Below, one piece after another: positions 1-8,035 of a stretch of DNA of 64,000 bases. Origin of the DNA: Corallococcus coralloides DSM 2259. Lineage in GTDB: Bacteria > Myxococcota > Myxococcia > Myxococcales > Myxococcaceae. Numbering within the stretch: position 1 is the first letter of the stretch; each line of letters opens with the position of its first letter. The stretch covers positions 868,001 through 932,000 of the forward strand of contig NC_017030.1 in the NCBI RefSeq assembly GCF_000255295.1, read 5' to 3'. The translations under genes were made by a program, and so were the position numbers. Below the pieces are notes generated by a model. It searched no databases and was not told the DNA's origin. It saw only the letters and a program-made list of their open reading frames with translations.

Positions 1-702
1 TTCGGCAATCCGGACCTGGGGGCGAAGCGGTCGCTCCAGTACAGCGTGGGCGCGGAGTGGCAGGCGCGGCCGGAGTGGTTCGTGGGCAGCGAGGTCTTCT
101 ACAACGACCTGGATGACCTCATCGTCCGCTCGAACGCGCGCGTGGTGCGAGACGGCGAATCCGTGCCGGAGAACCTGAAGAACGGCGGCGTGGGGCGCAT
201 CTATGGCTTCGAGTTGCTGGTGCGCCGGGCGCTGACGGACCGGCTGTTCGGGTGGATTTCGTACACGCTTTCCCGCAGCGAGCGCCGGGATGCGCCGGGG
301 GCGCGCTGGCGCAAGTTCGACAACGACCAGACGCACGTGCTGACGGCCATCGCCAGCTACAAGCTGCCGAAGGGCTGGGAGGTGGGCGCGCGGTTCCGCT
401 TCGCGACCGGCAACCCGACGACGCCGGTGCTGGGCTCCAAGCGCGACGACACGACGGACGTGTTCATCCCGTACTACGGGCTGGTCAATTCCCAGCGGCT
501 GCCGTCGTTCAACCAGCTGGACATCCGCGTGGACAAGACCCTCATCTTCGACACGTGGAGTCTGGACCTCTACCTGGACCTGACGAACGCGTACAACAAC
601 CAGTCGGTCGAGGGCGTTGCCTACAACTACAACTATTCCAAGCGCGAGTACTTCAAGGGCCTGCCCATCCTGCCCGTGCTCGGCTTGAAGGGAGCCTTCT
701 GA
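1..702 (+). CDS. TonB-dependent receptor, C-terminal part (5' truncated by window)
   Basis: The frame is open from base 1, so only the last 233 residues of the protein are present. They have the alternating beta-strand pattern of an outer-membrane barrel, with stretches such as GRIYGFELLVRRALTDRLFG and a final strand ending in Phe, the usual C-terminal signal for barrel assembly. A segment reading SYTLSRSERRD followed by LPSFNQLDIRVDKT is typical of the receptor barrel of TonB-dependent transporters. The lipoprotein gene downstream starts 4 bp after the stop, so the pair is likely translated together. The plug domain and TonB box lie outside the window, and the substrate is unknown. Confidence 0.85.
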   Translation, partial: FGNPDLGAKRSLQYSVGAEWQARPEWFVGSEVFYNDLDDLIVRSNARVVRDGESVPENLKNGGVGRIYGFELLVRRALTDRLFGWISYTLSRSERRDAPGARWRKFDNDQTHVLTAIASYKLPKGWEVGARFRFATGNPTTPVLGSKRDDTTDVFIPYYGLVNSQRLPSFNQLDIRVDKTLIFDTWSLDLYLDLTNAYNNQSVEGVAYNYNYSKREYFKGLPILPVLGLKGAF

Positions 703-706
703 CGCC

Positions 707-1600
707 ATGCGCACTCCCGTCCTGCTGTCTGTCATTGCGTTGCTGGGGTCGACCGCGTGCAGCGGCCCCGACTTCGACGCCCAGAGTGAGATTCGCGGTG
801 TGCGCGTGCTCGGCATCAAGGCGGAGCCGCCGGAACTGGCGTTGGAGCCGAACGCCTCCACGCTGCCGCCGCCGGTGACGTTCAGCGCGCTGGCGGTGAC
901 GCCGGACGCGCGTCCGGTGACGGTGACGTACGCGCTGTGCCGGCCGGACGTGAACCCCTATGGGGACGTGGCGTGTCCGGGGGACAGCGGGGTGCCGTTG
1001 CCGGGCGGGGTGTTGTCGTTGAGCGACCCGGCGGTGCAGGCGCTGCTCATCGAGGCGTTCCAGGCAGCCACGGGGAGCACGGGGGGAGGGCAGGGGGGCT
1101 CGTTCGACTTCAACGACCCGGTGGTGCAGCAGGTGTTGCAGACAGGGCTGCCGCTGTTCGTGGGGTACGAGGCGACGGACGGCAGCGGGACGCCGGAGGG
1201 CGTGGAGCGGGGCGTGCGGCGCATCACGTTGCGTTCGACGGACACGCCCAACCAGAACCCGGTGATGCAGGACGTGCTGTGGAACGACGCGCCGCTGTCC
1301 GGGCCGCTGCCGCTGGACGCGGAGGTGACGTTCACGCCGGTGCTGGGCGAGGGCAGCGAGGAGACCTATTCCACGGTGGACGGGGCGAGGACGGAGCAGG
1401 TCTTCTACAGCTGGTTCGCGACGGGCGAAGGCGAGGTGGGCTCGTTCCGTTCGCTGGAGCCGGTGGACGGCAAGCCCGGCGACCCGACGACGACCTACAC
1501 GACGGCCAAGACGCCCGAGCGCATCACGCTCTGGGTGGTGGCCCGAGACGGCCGCGGCGGCACGGACTGGACGACGCGCACGGTGGACGTGGGGCCCTGA
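707..1600 (+). CDS. Putative lipoprotein paired with TonB receptor
   Basis: This 297-residue protein has a lipoprotein signal peptide (MRTPVLLSVIALLGSTAC) with the lipidated Cys at residue 18. The mature part has Pro/Val/Thr-rich beta stretches and ends in an Ig/PKD-like segment (VTFTPVLG, VFYSWFATGEGE, ITLWVVARDGRGGTDW). No catalytic motif is visible. The start lies 4 bp after the receptor stop with no strong ribosome binding site, which suggests translational coupling. An accessory outer-membrane or periplasmic lipoprotein serving the receptor is the likely role, but this is inference. A copy of its last 14 codons survives as a fossil near 3061-3102. Confidence 0.8.
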   Translation: MRTPVLLSVIALLGSTACSGPDFDAQSEIRGVRVLGIKAEPPELALEPNASTLPPPVTFSALAVTPDARPVTVTYALCRPDVNPYGDVACPGDSGVPLPGGVLSLSDPAVQALLIEAFQAATGSTGGGQGGSFDFNDPVVQQVLQTGLPLFVGYEATDGSGTPEGVERGVRRITLRSTDTPNQNPVMQDVLWNDAPLSGPLPLDAEVTFTPVLGEGSEETYSTVDGARTEQVFYSWFATGEGEVGSFRSLEPVDGKPGDPTTTYTTAKTPERITLWVVARDGRGGTDWTTRTVDVGP

Positions 1601-1606
1601 GGGAGC

Positions 1607-2173
1607 TCACGGGATGTTCGTCGGGTCGCTGTCGAAGAGCGCGTCGAACAAAGTGGTCTGGGGGGGCTGGGTCGAGTCGACGACGACAGGCACCGGTGTA
1701 GCGGCCACCCCTCGGGGCAGCTCACTGACCTGGTAGCGGGCGCCCAGTTCCCGGGCGACGATGCGCGCCGTTTCCTCCATGGGGCCGGGCAGGGGCGTCA
1801 GGTGCAGCTGAGCCGCACGGCGCTTGCGCCCCTCGTATTCGAACGTGATGCCGTACACGGTGAAGACCGGGGCCAGGATGCTCATGCAGCCCACGACCGC
1901 CCAGGGGATGGGCGGCATGGGAAAGCCCATCGCGGGATAGACGATGCACCGGAAACTGCATCGTGTGGGGCCGGTTCCGTCGCCTATCGAGAAGCCCGGA
2001 AACAGCGTGCGCAGATGGTCGAGAAACCCGTGCCATTGGCCAAGGCCCTGAAGCGCTTCACCAAAGCGTTTGAAGAGGCGGGACAGTTCAGGACCGGGTT
2101 CGTCCGCGTCGGAGACCGAGGCAGGCCAGTAGTGTCTGGCGATGGCCAACAACTGCTCCGTGCTGGGAGTCAT
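1607..2173 (-). CDS. Conserved myxobacterial protein of unknown function, copy 1 (family A)
   Basis: The protein has 188 residues and no recognised domain. It is a clear paralog of the protein encoded at 3688-4257: both begin with MxPSTxxLLxxARHYWPA, share a hydrophobic central stretch (AVVGCMSILAPVFTVYGITF) followed by a basic GRKR, and end with PQTTLFDALFDSxPT and a short tail. The central hydrophobic segment could insert into a membrane or form a buried strand. It lies 18 bp downstream of a lipoprotein gene on the same strand, the order seen in the second unit. Function is unknown; the conserved gene order argues for a joint role with the lipoprotein and the Hsp70. Confidence 0.75.
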   Translation of the reverse strand: MTPSTEQLLAIARHYWPASVSDADEPGPELSRLFKRFGEALQGLGQWHGFLDHLRTLFPGFSIGDGTGPTRCSFRCIVYPAMGFPMPPIPWAVVGCMSILAPVFTVYGITFEYEGRKRRAAQLHLTPLPGPMEETARIVARELGARYQVSELPRGVAATPVPVVVDSTQPPQTTLFDALFDSDPTNIP

Positions 2174-2191
2174 CGTGCGCGGGCTCCGGCA

Positions 2192-2686
2192 TCAAAGGGT
2201 GAAATCACCAAAATGCACGGGAAGGGCTCGCTCGTGACACACGGCCGGGACCTTCGCGCCCGCGATGGACGCGGGGACGGTTGTTCGCAGCGTGGCCTTC
2301 ACTGACTCGCAGAGCATCCCCAAGGGAGATGCGATGGTGGCGGCGCTGAAGTTGGCTTGCGTGGCTTCGTTGATGCGATCCGCAGCGATGCGCTGCGCCA
2401 GCGCTGTGGAGATGGGGCCCTCGACGTTGTGAAGGGGCGTCTCAACCCCGAACCTGCACAGCACGGACTCGCTGGTGTTGGCGCGAGTCAGTCGGACGTG
2501 GATGCAGGCAGAGCGCTGACCGCCTTCTTCCCCTGGCGTTGCTTCCCTGAGCGTCACGAAGCGGATCTGCCGGGGCAGAATGCGCCCCGTGACGAACGTC
2601 CGGTCCGTGGGCCCGACGCACGCCACGCACAGGGCCAGCACTGCCGCGACTGGAAGCCACCGTCGCCGTGCTGCCTGTGCCGCCAT
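2192..2686 (-). CDS. Putative lipoprotein or exported protein, copy 1 (family B)
   Basis: This 164-residue protein starts with a basic N-terminus and a hydrophobic stretch (WLPVAAVLALCVACVGP). It reads as a signal peptide with a possible but weak lipobox ending at the second Cys. The first 85 residues are identical to those of the paralog at 4276-4770, while the remaining 79 differ at many positions, a sharp switch inside one gene. A further Cys lies in the identical part (VLCRFGVETPL) and two more in the divergent tail. It sits 3 bp after the Hsp70 fossil and 18 bp before the family A gene. Its function is unknown. Confidence 0.75.
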   Translation of the reverse strand: MAAQAARRRWLPVAAVLALCVACVGPTDRTFVTGRILPRQIRFVTLREATPGEEGGQRSACIHVRLTRANTSESVLCRFGVETPLHNVEGPISTALAQRIAADRINEATQANFSAATIASPLGMLCESVKATLRTTVPASIAGAKVPAVCHERALPVHFGDFTL

Positions 2687-2957
2687 GCTTCACCCCGTCA
2701 GCCACGCGGACGCGCGGCCCAGGCCCTCCGCCACGGAGGTGAAGGCGTCCGCCGTGCGCACGCGCTCCTCACCGAAGCGCTTCACGTACAGCTCCCGCAC
2801 CGCCGGAATCTGGGACGAACCTCCCGTCAGGAAGACCGCGTCAATCTCCCTGGCCTCCGGGTGCTTCGCCAACAGCCCTTCCGTGCACTGCGACAGTTCA
2901 TCCAACAACGTGCGGCTCGCCGTCTCGAACTCCGCCCGCGTCATCGGCTCGTGCAGG
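2448..2957. repeat. Near-identical duplicated segment, copy 1
   Basis: Read against 4532-5041 (constant offset 2084), this 510-bp stretch is identical apart from two differences that I could see, near 2743/4827 and 2892/4976. It covers the start of the family B gene and the last part of the Hsp70 gene. Both edges are abrupt: upstream the B genes diverge, and downstream this copy jumps by internal deletions. A recent duplication or gene conversion would explain it. Confidence 0.85.
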
Positions 2958-3058
2958 CGAGCAGCTTCGCCATCACGTGCTGCGGAATGGGCAGCCGCTT
3001 ATCCGTGACCCCCACCACGTCCGGCTTGCAGTCCAGGTTCCTCCGTCGCGGCGGCCCA
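2690..3058 (-). pseudogene. Hsp70 (YegD-like) fossil, C-terminal remnant with internal deletions
   Basis: The last 84 codons (MTRAEFETASRTLLDELSQC to SVAEGLGRASAWLTG) match the C-terminus of the intact Hsp70 at 4774-6030 almost perfectly. Further upstream on the minus strand the match continues only as patches. About 2958-2995 matches 5257-5301, and about 3004-3058 matches 5405-5459, with the intervening roughly 215 and 100 bases missing. The nucleotide-binding domain start is gone, so no functional chaperone can be made. An 84-residue ORF survives from an internal Met but is unlikely to be a gene in its own right. Confidence 0.8.
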
Positions 3059-3060
3059 GC

Positions 3061-3102
3061 GGCACGGACTGGGCGACGCGTACGGTGGACGTGTGGTCTT
3101 GA
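3061..3102 (+). pseudogene. Fossil of the 3' end of the TonB-associated lipoprotein gene
   Basis: This stretch encodes GTDWATRTVDVWS then a stop, matching the last codons of the lipoprotein at 707-1600 (GTDWTTRTVDVGP). It abuts the Hsp70 fossil, so the two were fused by the duplication event. It marks the left end of the second duplicated unit and shows that the copied segment began inside the lipoprotein gene. It is too short to be coding. Confidence 0.7.
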
Positions 3103-3156
3103 GAACCCGCGCGTTCATCGGGATGGTGGGGGGCGTCCTGTTCAGGAGCACCGCGG

Positions 3157-3675
3157 ATGCCACGACTGATGAGCGCGATGCGTTGCGGAGGGCTGGGCCT
3201 GGTGGGCGGGGTGCTGCTCCTGGCGGGTTGTCTGCGAGGACAGGGAGCCCGGCCCGCTGACTGGGAGGGGGACCGGAGCATCGCGTTCCCTCCGTTCTAC
3301 GTGCAATCAGCGGTGCAGTTGGGGGGCGAAGAGCAGGCGTATGTGCTGGACGGCAACCTGCTCAGGGCTGTCCAGGTCTCCATGGACGACTTCTTCCCGA
3401 AGCGGTCCAAGGACACGCCTTGCTGGGGAACGCCGGAGGCGTATCGCTACCGGGTCATCCGTCAGGGCACCGTCTTCTTCATCCTGATCCACGAGGCTCG
3501 GGATGCCTGTGGCAACACCTTCATCGGTGTGGACACAGGCGCGCGTTACGCGGTCAGCCTTGATGGTCGAATCCTGCGGCGCAGCGTGGGGGCGGAACCT
3601 GAAGCTCCACCGGCGTCTCCGGGCATTGATTCAGGAGTCCTGGAAGGCGTTGCATTGGACGGTGGCGCCCCGTAG
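3157..3675 (+). CDS. Small lipoprotein of unknown function
   Basis: This 172-residue protein has a lipoprotein signal peptide with lipobox LLAGC, the Cys at about residue 25. An AGGAG box lies about 8 bases before the ATG. The mature part contains a conserved-looking beta-rich core (AYRYRVIRQGTVFFILIHEA) and two more Cys pairs of uncertain partnership. It ends in a Pro/Gly-rich tail. It has no counterpart in the first duplicated unit, where the family A gene directly follows the long lipoprotein gene. It converges on the family A gene at 3688. No function can be assigned. Confidence 0.65.
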   Translation: MPRLMSAMRCGGLGLVGGVLLLAGCLRGQGARPADWEGDRSIAFPPFYVQSAVQLGGEEQAYVLDGNLLRAVQVSMDDFFPKRSKDTPCWGTPEAYRYRVIRQGTVFFILIHEARDACGNTFIGVDTGARYAVSLDGRILRRSVGAEPEAPPASPGIDSGVLEGVALDGGAP

Positions 3676-3687
3676 CCGGCCCTCCGC

Positions 3688-4257
3688 TTACGGGACGATG
3701 GTGGGCTCGCTGTCGAAGAGTGCGTCGAACAAGGTGGTCTGGGGTGGACGCGTCCACTCCACGGCGACGGGGACGGGGAGGGCCGCGACTTCGAGCGGGA
3801 GCGCCGTGACGTGGAAGTGGGCCTCCAGTTCCTGGGCGATGATGCGCGCGGTGTCGCTCATGGCCGCGGGCAAGGGCGGCAGGTGCAGGTGGGCCTTGCC
3901 TCGCTTGCGGCCCGCGTAGTCGAACGTGAGTCCATACACCGTGTAGACCGGTGCCAGGATGCTCATGCAGCCCACGAGGGCCCAATGCACGGGCTTCATG
4001 GGGATTCCCTTCGCGGGATAGACGGCGCAGCGCAAGGAGGCCTGGGAGGTCGTGCTGGCTTCCGCCAGGGTGCAGTCTGGCAGACGCAGGCCCAGCTGCC
4101 GCCGGAAGGCATCCCAGCGCTCGTTCTGCTGTAGCACCTGAGCCCAACGTTCTTGGCGGCGCTTGTGTTCAGGATGGGCGTCGTCCAGGGACTCTTCGTA
4201 CGTGGCAGGCCAGTAATGGCGAGCGAGGGTCAGCAGCTCATTCGTGCTGGGGGGCAT
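3688..4257 (-). CDS. Conserved myxobacterial protein of unknown function, copy 2 (family A)
   Basis: The 189-residue paralog of the protein at 1607-2173. The two share the N-terminal motif with ARHYWPA, the central hydrophobic WALVGCMSILAPVYTVYGLTF segment, the following GRKR, a HLxPLPxxMxxTARIxAxELxAxxxV helix, and the PPQTTLFDALFDSEPT tail. It is the last gene of the intact unit Hsp70-B-A, 18 bp after the B gene. There is no signal peptide and no recognised domain. The strong conservation of the hydrophobic core and acidic tail suggests a constrained fold, but I infer no activity. Confidence 0.75.
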   Translation of the reverse strand: MPPSTNELLTLARHYWPATYEESLDDAHPEHKRRQERWAQVLQQNERWDAFRRQLGLRLPDCTLAEASTTSQASLRCAVYPAKGIPMKPVHWALVGCMSILAPVYTVYGLTFDYAGRKRGKAHLHLPPLPAAMSDTARIIAQELEAHFHVTALPLEVAALPVPVAVEWTRPPQTTLFDALFDSEPTIVP

Positions 4258-4275
4258 GGCGCGATGGCTCCAGCG

Positions 4276-4770
4276 TCAGAAAGTCAGGTTGCCAAACAGC
4301 ACCGGAGGCGCCCGTTCATCGCATTGCGCCCTGAACCGGGCTCCGGCGAGGGACGCCTCGAAGGTCCTTCTCAGCTGTGCCTTCATCAACTCACAAAGCA
4401 TTCCAAGCGGTGAGTCGATGGTGGCGGAGCCGAAGACCGCCTGGGCGGCCTCATTGATACGCTCCGCTGCGATGCGCTGCGCTAGCGGCAGGGAGATGAC
4501 GCCCTCATGGGTTCGCAGCGGCGTTTCAACGCCGAACCTGCACAGCACGGACTCGCTGGTGTTGGCGCGAGTCAGTCGGACGTGGATGCAGGCAGAGCGC
4601 TGACCGCCTTCTTCCCCTGGCGTTGCTTCCCTGAGCGTCACGAAGCGGATCTGCCGGGGCAGAATGCGCCCCGTGACGAACGTCCGGTCCGTGGGCCCGA
4701 CGCACGCCACGCACAGGGCCAGCACTGCCGCGACTGGAAGCCACCGTCGCCGTGCTGCCTGTGCCGCCAT
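4276..4770 (-). CDS. Putative lipoprotein or exported protein, copy 2 (family B)
   Basis: The 164-residue paralog of 2192-2686, identical to it over the first 85 residues and divergent after PL. The N-terminal hydrophobic segment is a likely export signal, with a weak lipobox at the second Cys. The start codon lies 3 bp after the Hsp70 stop and 18 bp before the next gene, so Hsp70, B and A very probably form one transcript. The C-terminal half (SPLGMLCELMKAQLRRTFEA) contains a predicted helix. The function is unknown. A B protein exported while its neighbour Hsp70 is cytosolic would be an odd pairing. Confidence 0.75.
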   Translation of the reverse strand: MAAQAARRRWLPVAAVLALCVACVGPTDRTFVTGRILPRQIRFVTLREATPGEEGGQRSACIHVRLTRANTSESVLCRFGVETPLRTHEGVISLPLAQRIAAERINEAAQAVFGSATIDSPLGMLCELMKAQLRRTFEASLAGARFRAQCDERAPPVLFGNLTF

Positions 4771-5041
4771 GCTTCACCCCGTCAGCCACGCGGACGCGCG
4801 GCCCAGGCCCTCCGCCACGGAGGTGAACGCGTCCGCCGTGCGCACGCGCTCCTCACCGAAGCGCTTCACGTACAGCTCCCGCACCGCCGGAATCTGGGAC
4901 GAACCTCCCGTCAGGAAGACCGCGTCAATCTCCCTGGCCTCCGGGTGCTTCGCCAACAGCCCTTCCGTGCACTGTGACAGTTCATCCAACAACGTGCGGC
5001 TCGCCGTCTCGAACTCCGCCCGCGTCATCGGCTCGTGCAGG
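4532..5041. repeat. Near-identical duplicated segment, copy 2
   Basis: Partner of 2448-2957 in the same orientation, spanning the beginning of the family B gene and the C-terminal coding part of the intact Hsp70. With the copies only about 2 kb apart, recombination between them could delete or amplify the genes between. Confidence 0.85.
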
Positions 5042-6030
5042 TGGATGCGCGCGTCCTCGAAGTCGATGGTCGCCACGTCCTCGCTCGACAGCTTCACCTT
5101 CGCCGCTTCAATCGCCCGGAACAGCCGGTAGCCCAGGTTGTCCATCACCAGGTCGTAGAGCGCTTGAATCTCCGCCGGGTGGTCGCTCGTGTCGAGCATC
5201 ACCTCCAGCAGCTCCTGCGTGGACTTCTCCCGGATGAAGGACATCTCGTGCCAGTTGAGCAGCTTCGCCAGCACGTGCTGCGGAATGGGCAGCCGCTTGT
5301 GGCTGAAGCCCTTCACCTTGTACGTGGAGCCCGCTCCGAACTTCGGCAACAGCTTGTGCCGCATGATCTCCGCGTCGAAGCGGTCACCACCGATGCGCAC
5401 ACCCGTGGACCCCACCACGTCCGGCTTGCGGTCCAGGTTCCCCCGCCGCGACGGCCCCAGCCGCATCAGCGTCAGGTCCGTCGTGCCGGCGCCGAAGTCC
5501 GCCACCAGCACCAGCTCGTCCTTCTCCAGCCGCGCCTCGTACGCGAGCGCCGCCGCGATGGGCTCGATGAGGAACTGCACGTGCGTGAAGCCCGCGATCT
5601 CCGCCGCCTTGCGCAGCCTCTTCTCCGCCAGTGCGTCCGCCTCCGGGGCGGGCGTGAAGACCGCGGGCCGGCCCAGCACCACCGCGTCCGGGGCCTCGCC
5701 CAGGTGCGCCCCGGCGGACTCGCGCACGCGGCGCAGCAGGATGGCCACCAGGTCCTCGATGGTGTACGTGCGCCCCTTCACCTGCGTCGCCCGGAAGGAC
5801 GAGCTGTGCAGGAAGGACTTCACGGACTGGATGAACCGGCCGTTGTTGTCCTCCAGGTAGCGCTGGATGGCGTCCGCGCCCGTGAAGACCTCCCGCTCCT
5901 CCTCCGCGAAGAAGAGCACGGAGCGGAACAGCCGGGGCTCCGGGGTGTGGGGCTGCAGCGGCAACACGGTGCCGTCCGGCAGGGCCAGGGCGGTGTTGCT
6001 GGTTCCGAAGTCGAGTCCGCAGGCGCGCAT
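4774..6030 (-). CDS. Hsp70 family protein, YegD-like
   Basis: The start is placed at the ATG that begins MRACGLDFGTSNTALALPDG; a longer reading frame to 6111 adds 27 residues without chaperone homology. The 418-residue protein has the Hsp70 phosphate-1 loop (GLDFGTSN), the phosphate-2 motif (LVADFGAGTTDLTLMRLG) and the adenosine motif (VFLTGGSSQIPAVRELY). It is much shorter than DnaK and lacks the peptide-binding lid, as in the YegD group. Such proteins are ATPases of poorly defined function. It heads an operon with the B and A genes, 3 and 18 bp apart, and a degenerate copy of it heads the first duplicated unit. Confidence 0.85.
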   Translation of the reverse strand: MRACGLDFGTSNTALALPDGTVLPLQPHTPEPRLFRSVLFFAEEEREVFTGADAIQRYLEDNNGRFIQSVKSFLHSSSFRATQVKGRTYTIEDLVAILLRRVRESAGAHLGEAPDAVVLGRPAVFTPAPEADALAEKRLRKAAEIAGFTHVQFLIEPIAAALAYEARLEKDELVLVADFGAGTTDLTLMRLGPSRRGNLDRKPDVVGSTGVRIGGDRFDAEIMRHKLLPKFGAGSTYKVKGFSHKRLPIPQHVLAKLLNWHEMSFIREKSTQELLEVMLDTSDHPAEIQALYDLVMDNLGYRLFRAIEAAKVKLSSEDVATIDFEDARIHLHEPMTRAEFETASRTLLDELSQCTEGLLAKHPEAREIDAVFLTGGSSQIPAVRELYVKRFGEERVRTADAFTSVAEGLGRASAWLTG

Positions 6031-6189
6031 GGGGGGGCGCCCCTTATCGCCATTCTTCCGGACGCGGTAGCCCCAAAGTGAGCCCCCTCCGCAGGGCGTG
6101 CGGCCGGGCATGCGCTCGGCGTGGGATGGCTTGGCGCTCCACGGGCCGCCGCCATCTTTGCCCTGTCATCCCTTTGACAGGAGAACTCC

Positions 6190-7047
6190 ATGAAATCGCG
6201 CGCAGCATGGCTGGGAGCCGGAGCCATCGCACTGGTAGTGAGCACCACCGCCTGCCAGGACCAAGACCGTTCCCGCCAGGACACCGCGGAGAACAACACG
6301 CCCGGACAGCAGGTGGAGCAGGCCCAGCTCCAGTCGGAGAAGGCCTTCGACGACGCACGTGACGCGCAGAAGGAGGCCTCCAGCCAGCAGCGCGAGGCCG
6401 CCCGCGCCCAGGAGGACCTGCAGCGCAAGCAGCAGGAGCTCCAGGAGGCCCAGGCCAAGGCCCAGAAGGAGGCCCAGGAGGCCCAGTCCAGCCAGCAGCA
6501 GGCGCAGGCGCGCACCCAGCAGGCCCAGTCCGTGGCCCAGCAGGCCCAGGCCAGCGCCCTGGCCGCCCAGCGCCAGGCGCAGCAGAACTTCGCCACCCAG
6601 CAGCAGCAGGCCTCCAACGAGAGCGCCGCGGCGAACCAGCGCATCGCGGACCCGAGCGCCCAGCAGCAACAGGCCGCGAACCAGAACGCCGCCACGCAGC
6701 AGGCCGCCACCGCCCAGAACTCCCAGGCCCCCACCGCCCAGGCCCCGCGGCAGGAGCAGCAGATCTCCGGCGACGTGCTCAGCGCGAGCGCCCAGGAGGT
6801 GCTGGTGAGCCAGCGCGGCGAGCCGCAGCTGCGCCTGAAGGTGGGCCCCAGCACGCAGGTGCAGGTGGACGGCCGGGCCGCGAGCGCCTCGGACATCCAG
6901 GAGGGCGCGCAGGTCCGCGCCTCCTACCGCACGGACGAGAGCAGCGGCGAGCAGCAGGCCCTGCGCATCGACGCGACCTCCCGCGCGCAGCCGGCCGCGC
7001 CCGCACCGGCGGAGAGCGGCGAGTCCTCGCCCGGCGTGCCCCGGTAA
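6190..7047 (+). CDS. Gln/Ala-rich coiled-coil lipoprotein
   Basis: The 285-residue protein begins with a signal peptide ending VVSTTAC, so the lipidated Cys is at about residue 22. Residues about 40-190 are an extremely Gln/Ala/Glu-rich helix with long heptad-like runs, turning more Gln/Asn-rich toward the end, which should form an extended coiled coil or rod. The last 90 residues form a small beta domain (ISGDVLSASAQEVLVSQRGE, LRLKVGPSTQVQVDG) resembling DUF5666-type domains. AGGAGA precedes the ATG. It is probably an envelope-spanning structural lipoprotein, though this is inference. A short inverted repeat (6163-6168/6175-6180) lies at the ribosome binding site. Confidence 0.75.
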   Translation: MKSRAAWLGAGAIALVVSTTACQDQDRSRQDTAENNTPGQQVEQAQLQSEKAFDDARDAQKEASSQQREAARAQEDLQRKQQELQEAQAKAQKEAQEAQSSQQQAQARTQQAQSVAQQAQASALAAQRQAQQNFATQQQQASNESAAANQRIADPSAQQQQAANQNAATQQAATAQNSQAPTAQAPRQEQQISGDVLSASAQEVLVSQRGEPQLRLKVGPSTQVQVDGRAASASDIQEGAQVRASYRTDESSGEQQALRIDATSRAQPAAPAPAESGESSPGVPR

Positions 7048-7066
7048 CCGCCGACTCCAGACATGC

Positions 7067-7114
7067 CACGGCCCCGTGCCTTCGCGCTTCCCAACGCGAG
7101 GGGACGGGGCCGTG
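7067..7114. terminator. Bidirectional hairpin between convergent genes
   Basis: CACGGCCCCGT (7067-7077) pairs perfectly with ACGGGGCCGTG (7104-7114), and the loop contains a smaller TCGCG/CGCGA stem. It lies between the stops of the convergent coiled-coil lipoprotein and sigma factor genes. There is no clear T-run, which is common for terminators in high-GC genomes. Confidence 0.65.
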
Positions 7115-7147
7115 CCGTGTCGCAGACTTGATGAAACTTCCGCGCGC

Positions 7148-8035
7148 TTACGCGGCCAGCTCGGCCTGGTCCAGACCGGCCTCGGCCATCAGGTTCGCCA
7201 GCTCCGCCTTCAGCTTGTCCTTGGCGCGGATCTCCAGCTGGCGGGCGCGCTCGCGGGAGAAGCCGAAGTGCTCGCCCAGCTCGCTCAGGGTCATCTCCGA
7301 GTCGCTCATCACGCGCTGCTCGATGATGAAGCGCTCGCGCGGATCCAGGCGCATCAGCGCGCGCTGCACCAGGTTGCGGGTGAGGCCCGCCTGCTGACGG
7401 TCCGCGACCTCGTCCGCGTGCGAAGCGGACTCGGACTCCACGAAGTCCAGGTGCGTGGCGTCGCCGTCCTCGCCCACCGGCGCGTCCAGGGACAGGTCCC
7501 GGCCGCCCATGCGCTGCTCCATCTCACGCACTTCCGCGGGCTTCACGTTCAGCTTCTTGGCGATCTCGTCCGCGTTGACGATGTGGCCCTCGCCGGCGCC
7601 CAGCTTCTCCAGCTCGCGGCGCGTGCGGGCCAGGCTGAAGAACAGCCGGCGCTGCGCCTGCGTGGTGCCCAGCTTCACCAGGCTCCAGTTGCGGAGCACG
7701 TAGTTCTGGATGTACGCGCGGATCCACCACACCGCGTAGGAGATGAGGCGGATGCCCTTCTCCGGGTCGAACTTCTGCACCGCCTTCATCAGGCCGATGT
7801 TCGCCTCCTGGATGAGGTCGGACATCTTCAGGCCGTAGGAGCGGTACTCGTACGCCACCTTCACCACGAAGCGCAGGTTGCTCGTCACCAGGCGGTGGCC
7901 CGCGGACAGGTCGCCCGCGCGGAAGGCGCGCGACAGCGACTGCTCGTCCTGCGGGTTCAGCAGCGGGTACTGGTTGATCTCCGAGAGGTACGTGGAGAGC
8001 GAGTCGGCGGAAGAGAAGGAGTTGGAAGCCTGCAT
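7148..8035 (-). CDS. RNA polymerase sigma factor, sigma-32 (RpoH) type
   Basis: This 295-residue sigma-70 family protein has region 2 ([52 protein letters not shown]), the RpoH-box-like [15 protein letters not shown], and a region 4 helix-turn-helix ([20 protein letters not shown]). Region 1.1 is absent, as in alternative sigma factors of the heat-shock group. Myxobacteria have several RpoH-like sigmas, including developmental SigB and SigC of M. xanthus; this protein resembles that group but I cannot say which member it is. It is the only gene in its transcription unit, with a 322-bp upstream region. Confidence 0.9.
   Translation of the reverse strand: MQASNSFSSADSLSTYLSEINQYPLLNPQDEQSLSRAFRAGDLSAGHRLVTSNLRFVVKVAYEYRSYGLKMSDLIQEANIGLMKAVQKFDPEKGIRLISYAVWWIRAYIQNYVLRNWSLVKLGTTQAQRRLFFSLARTRRELEKLGAGEGHIVNADEIAKKLNVKPAEVREMEQRMGGRDLSLDAPVGEDGDATHLDFVESESASHADEVADRQQAGLTRNLVQRALMRLDPRERFIIEQRVMSDSEMTLSELGEHFGFSRERARQLEIRAKDKLKAELANLMAEAGLDQAELAA

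Noticed and set aside
5035-6081. A 348-codon plus-strand frame opposite Hsp70.
   Set aside because: Shadow of the Hsp70 gene, whose ATPase motifs are explicit.
6163-6180. CTGTCA/TGACAG inverted repeat before the coiled-coil lipoprotein considered as an operator.
   Set aside because: Six-base arms at a ribosome binding site are easily found by chance and no regulator gene is adjacent.
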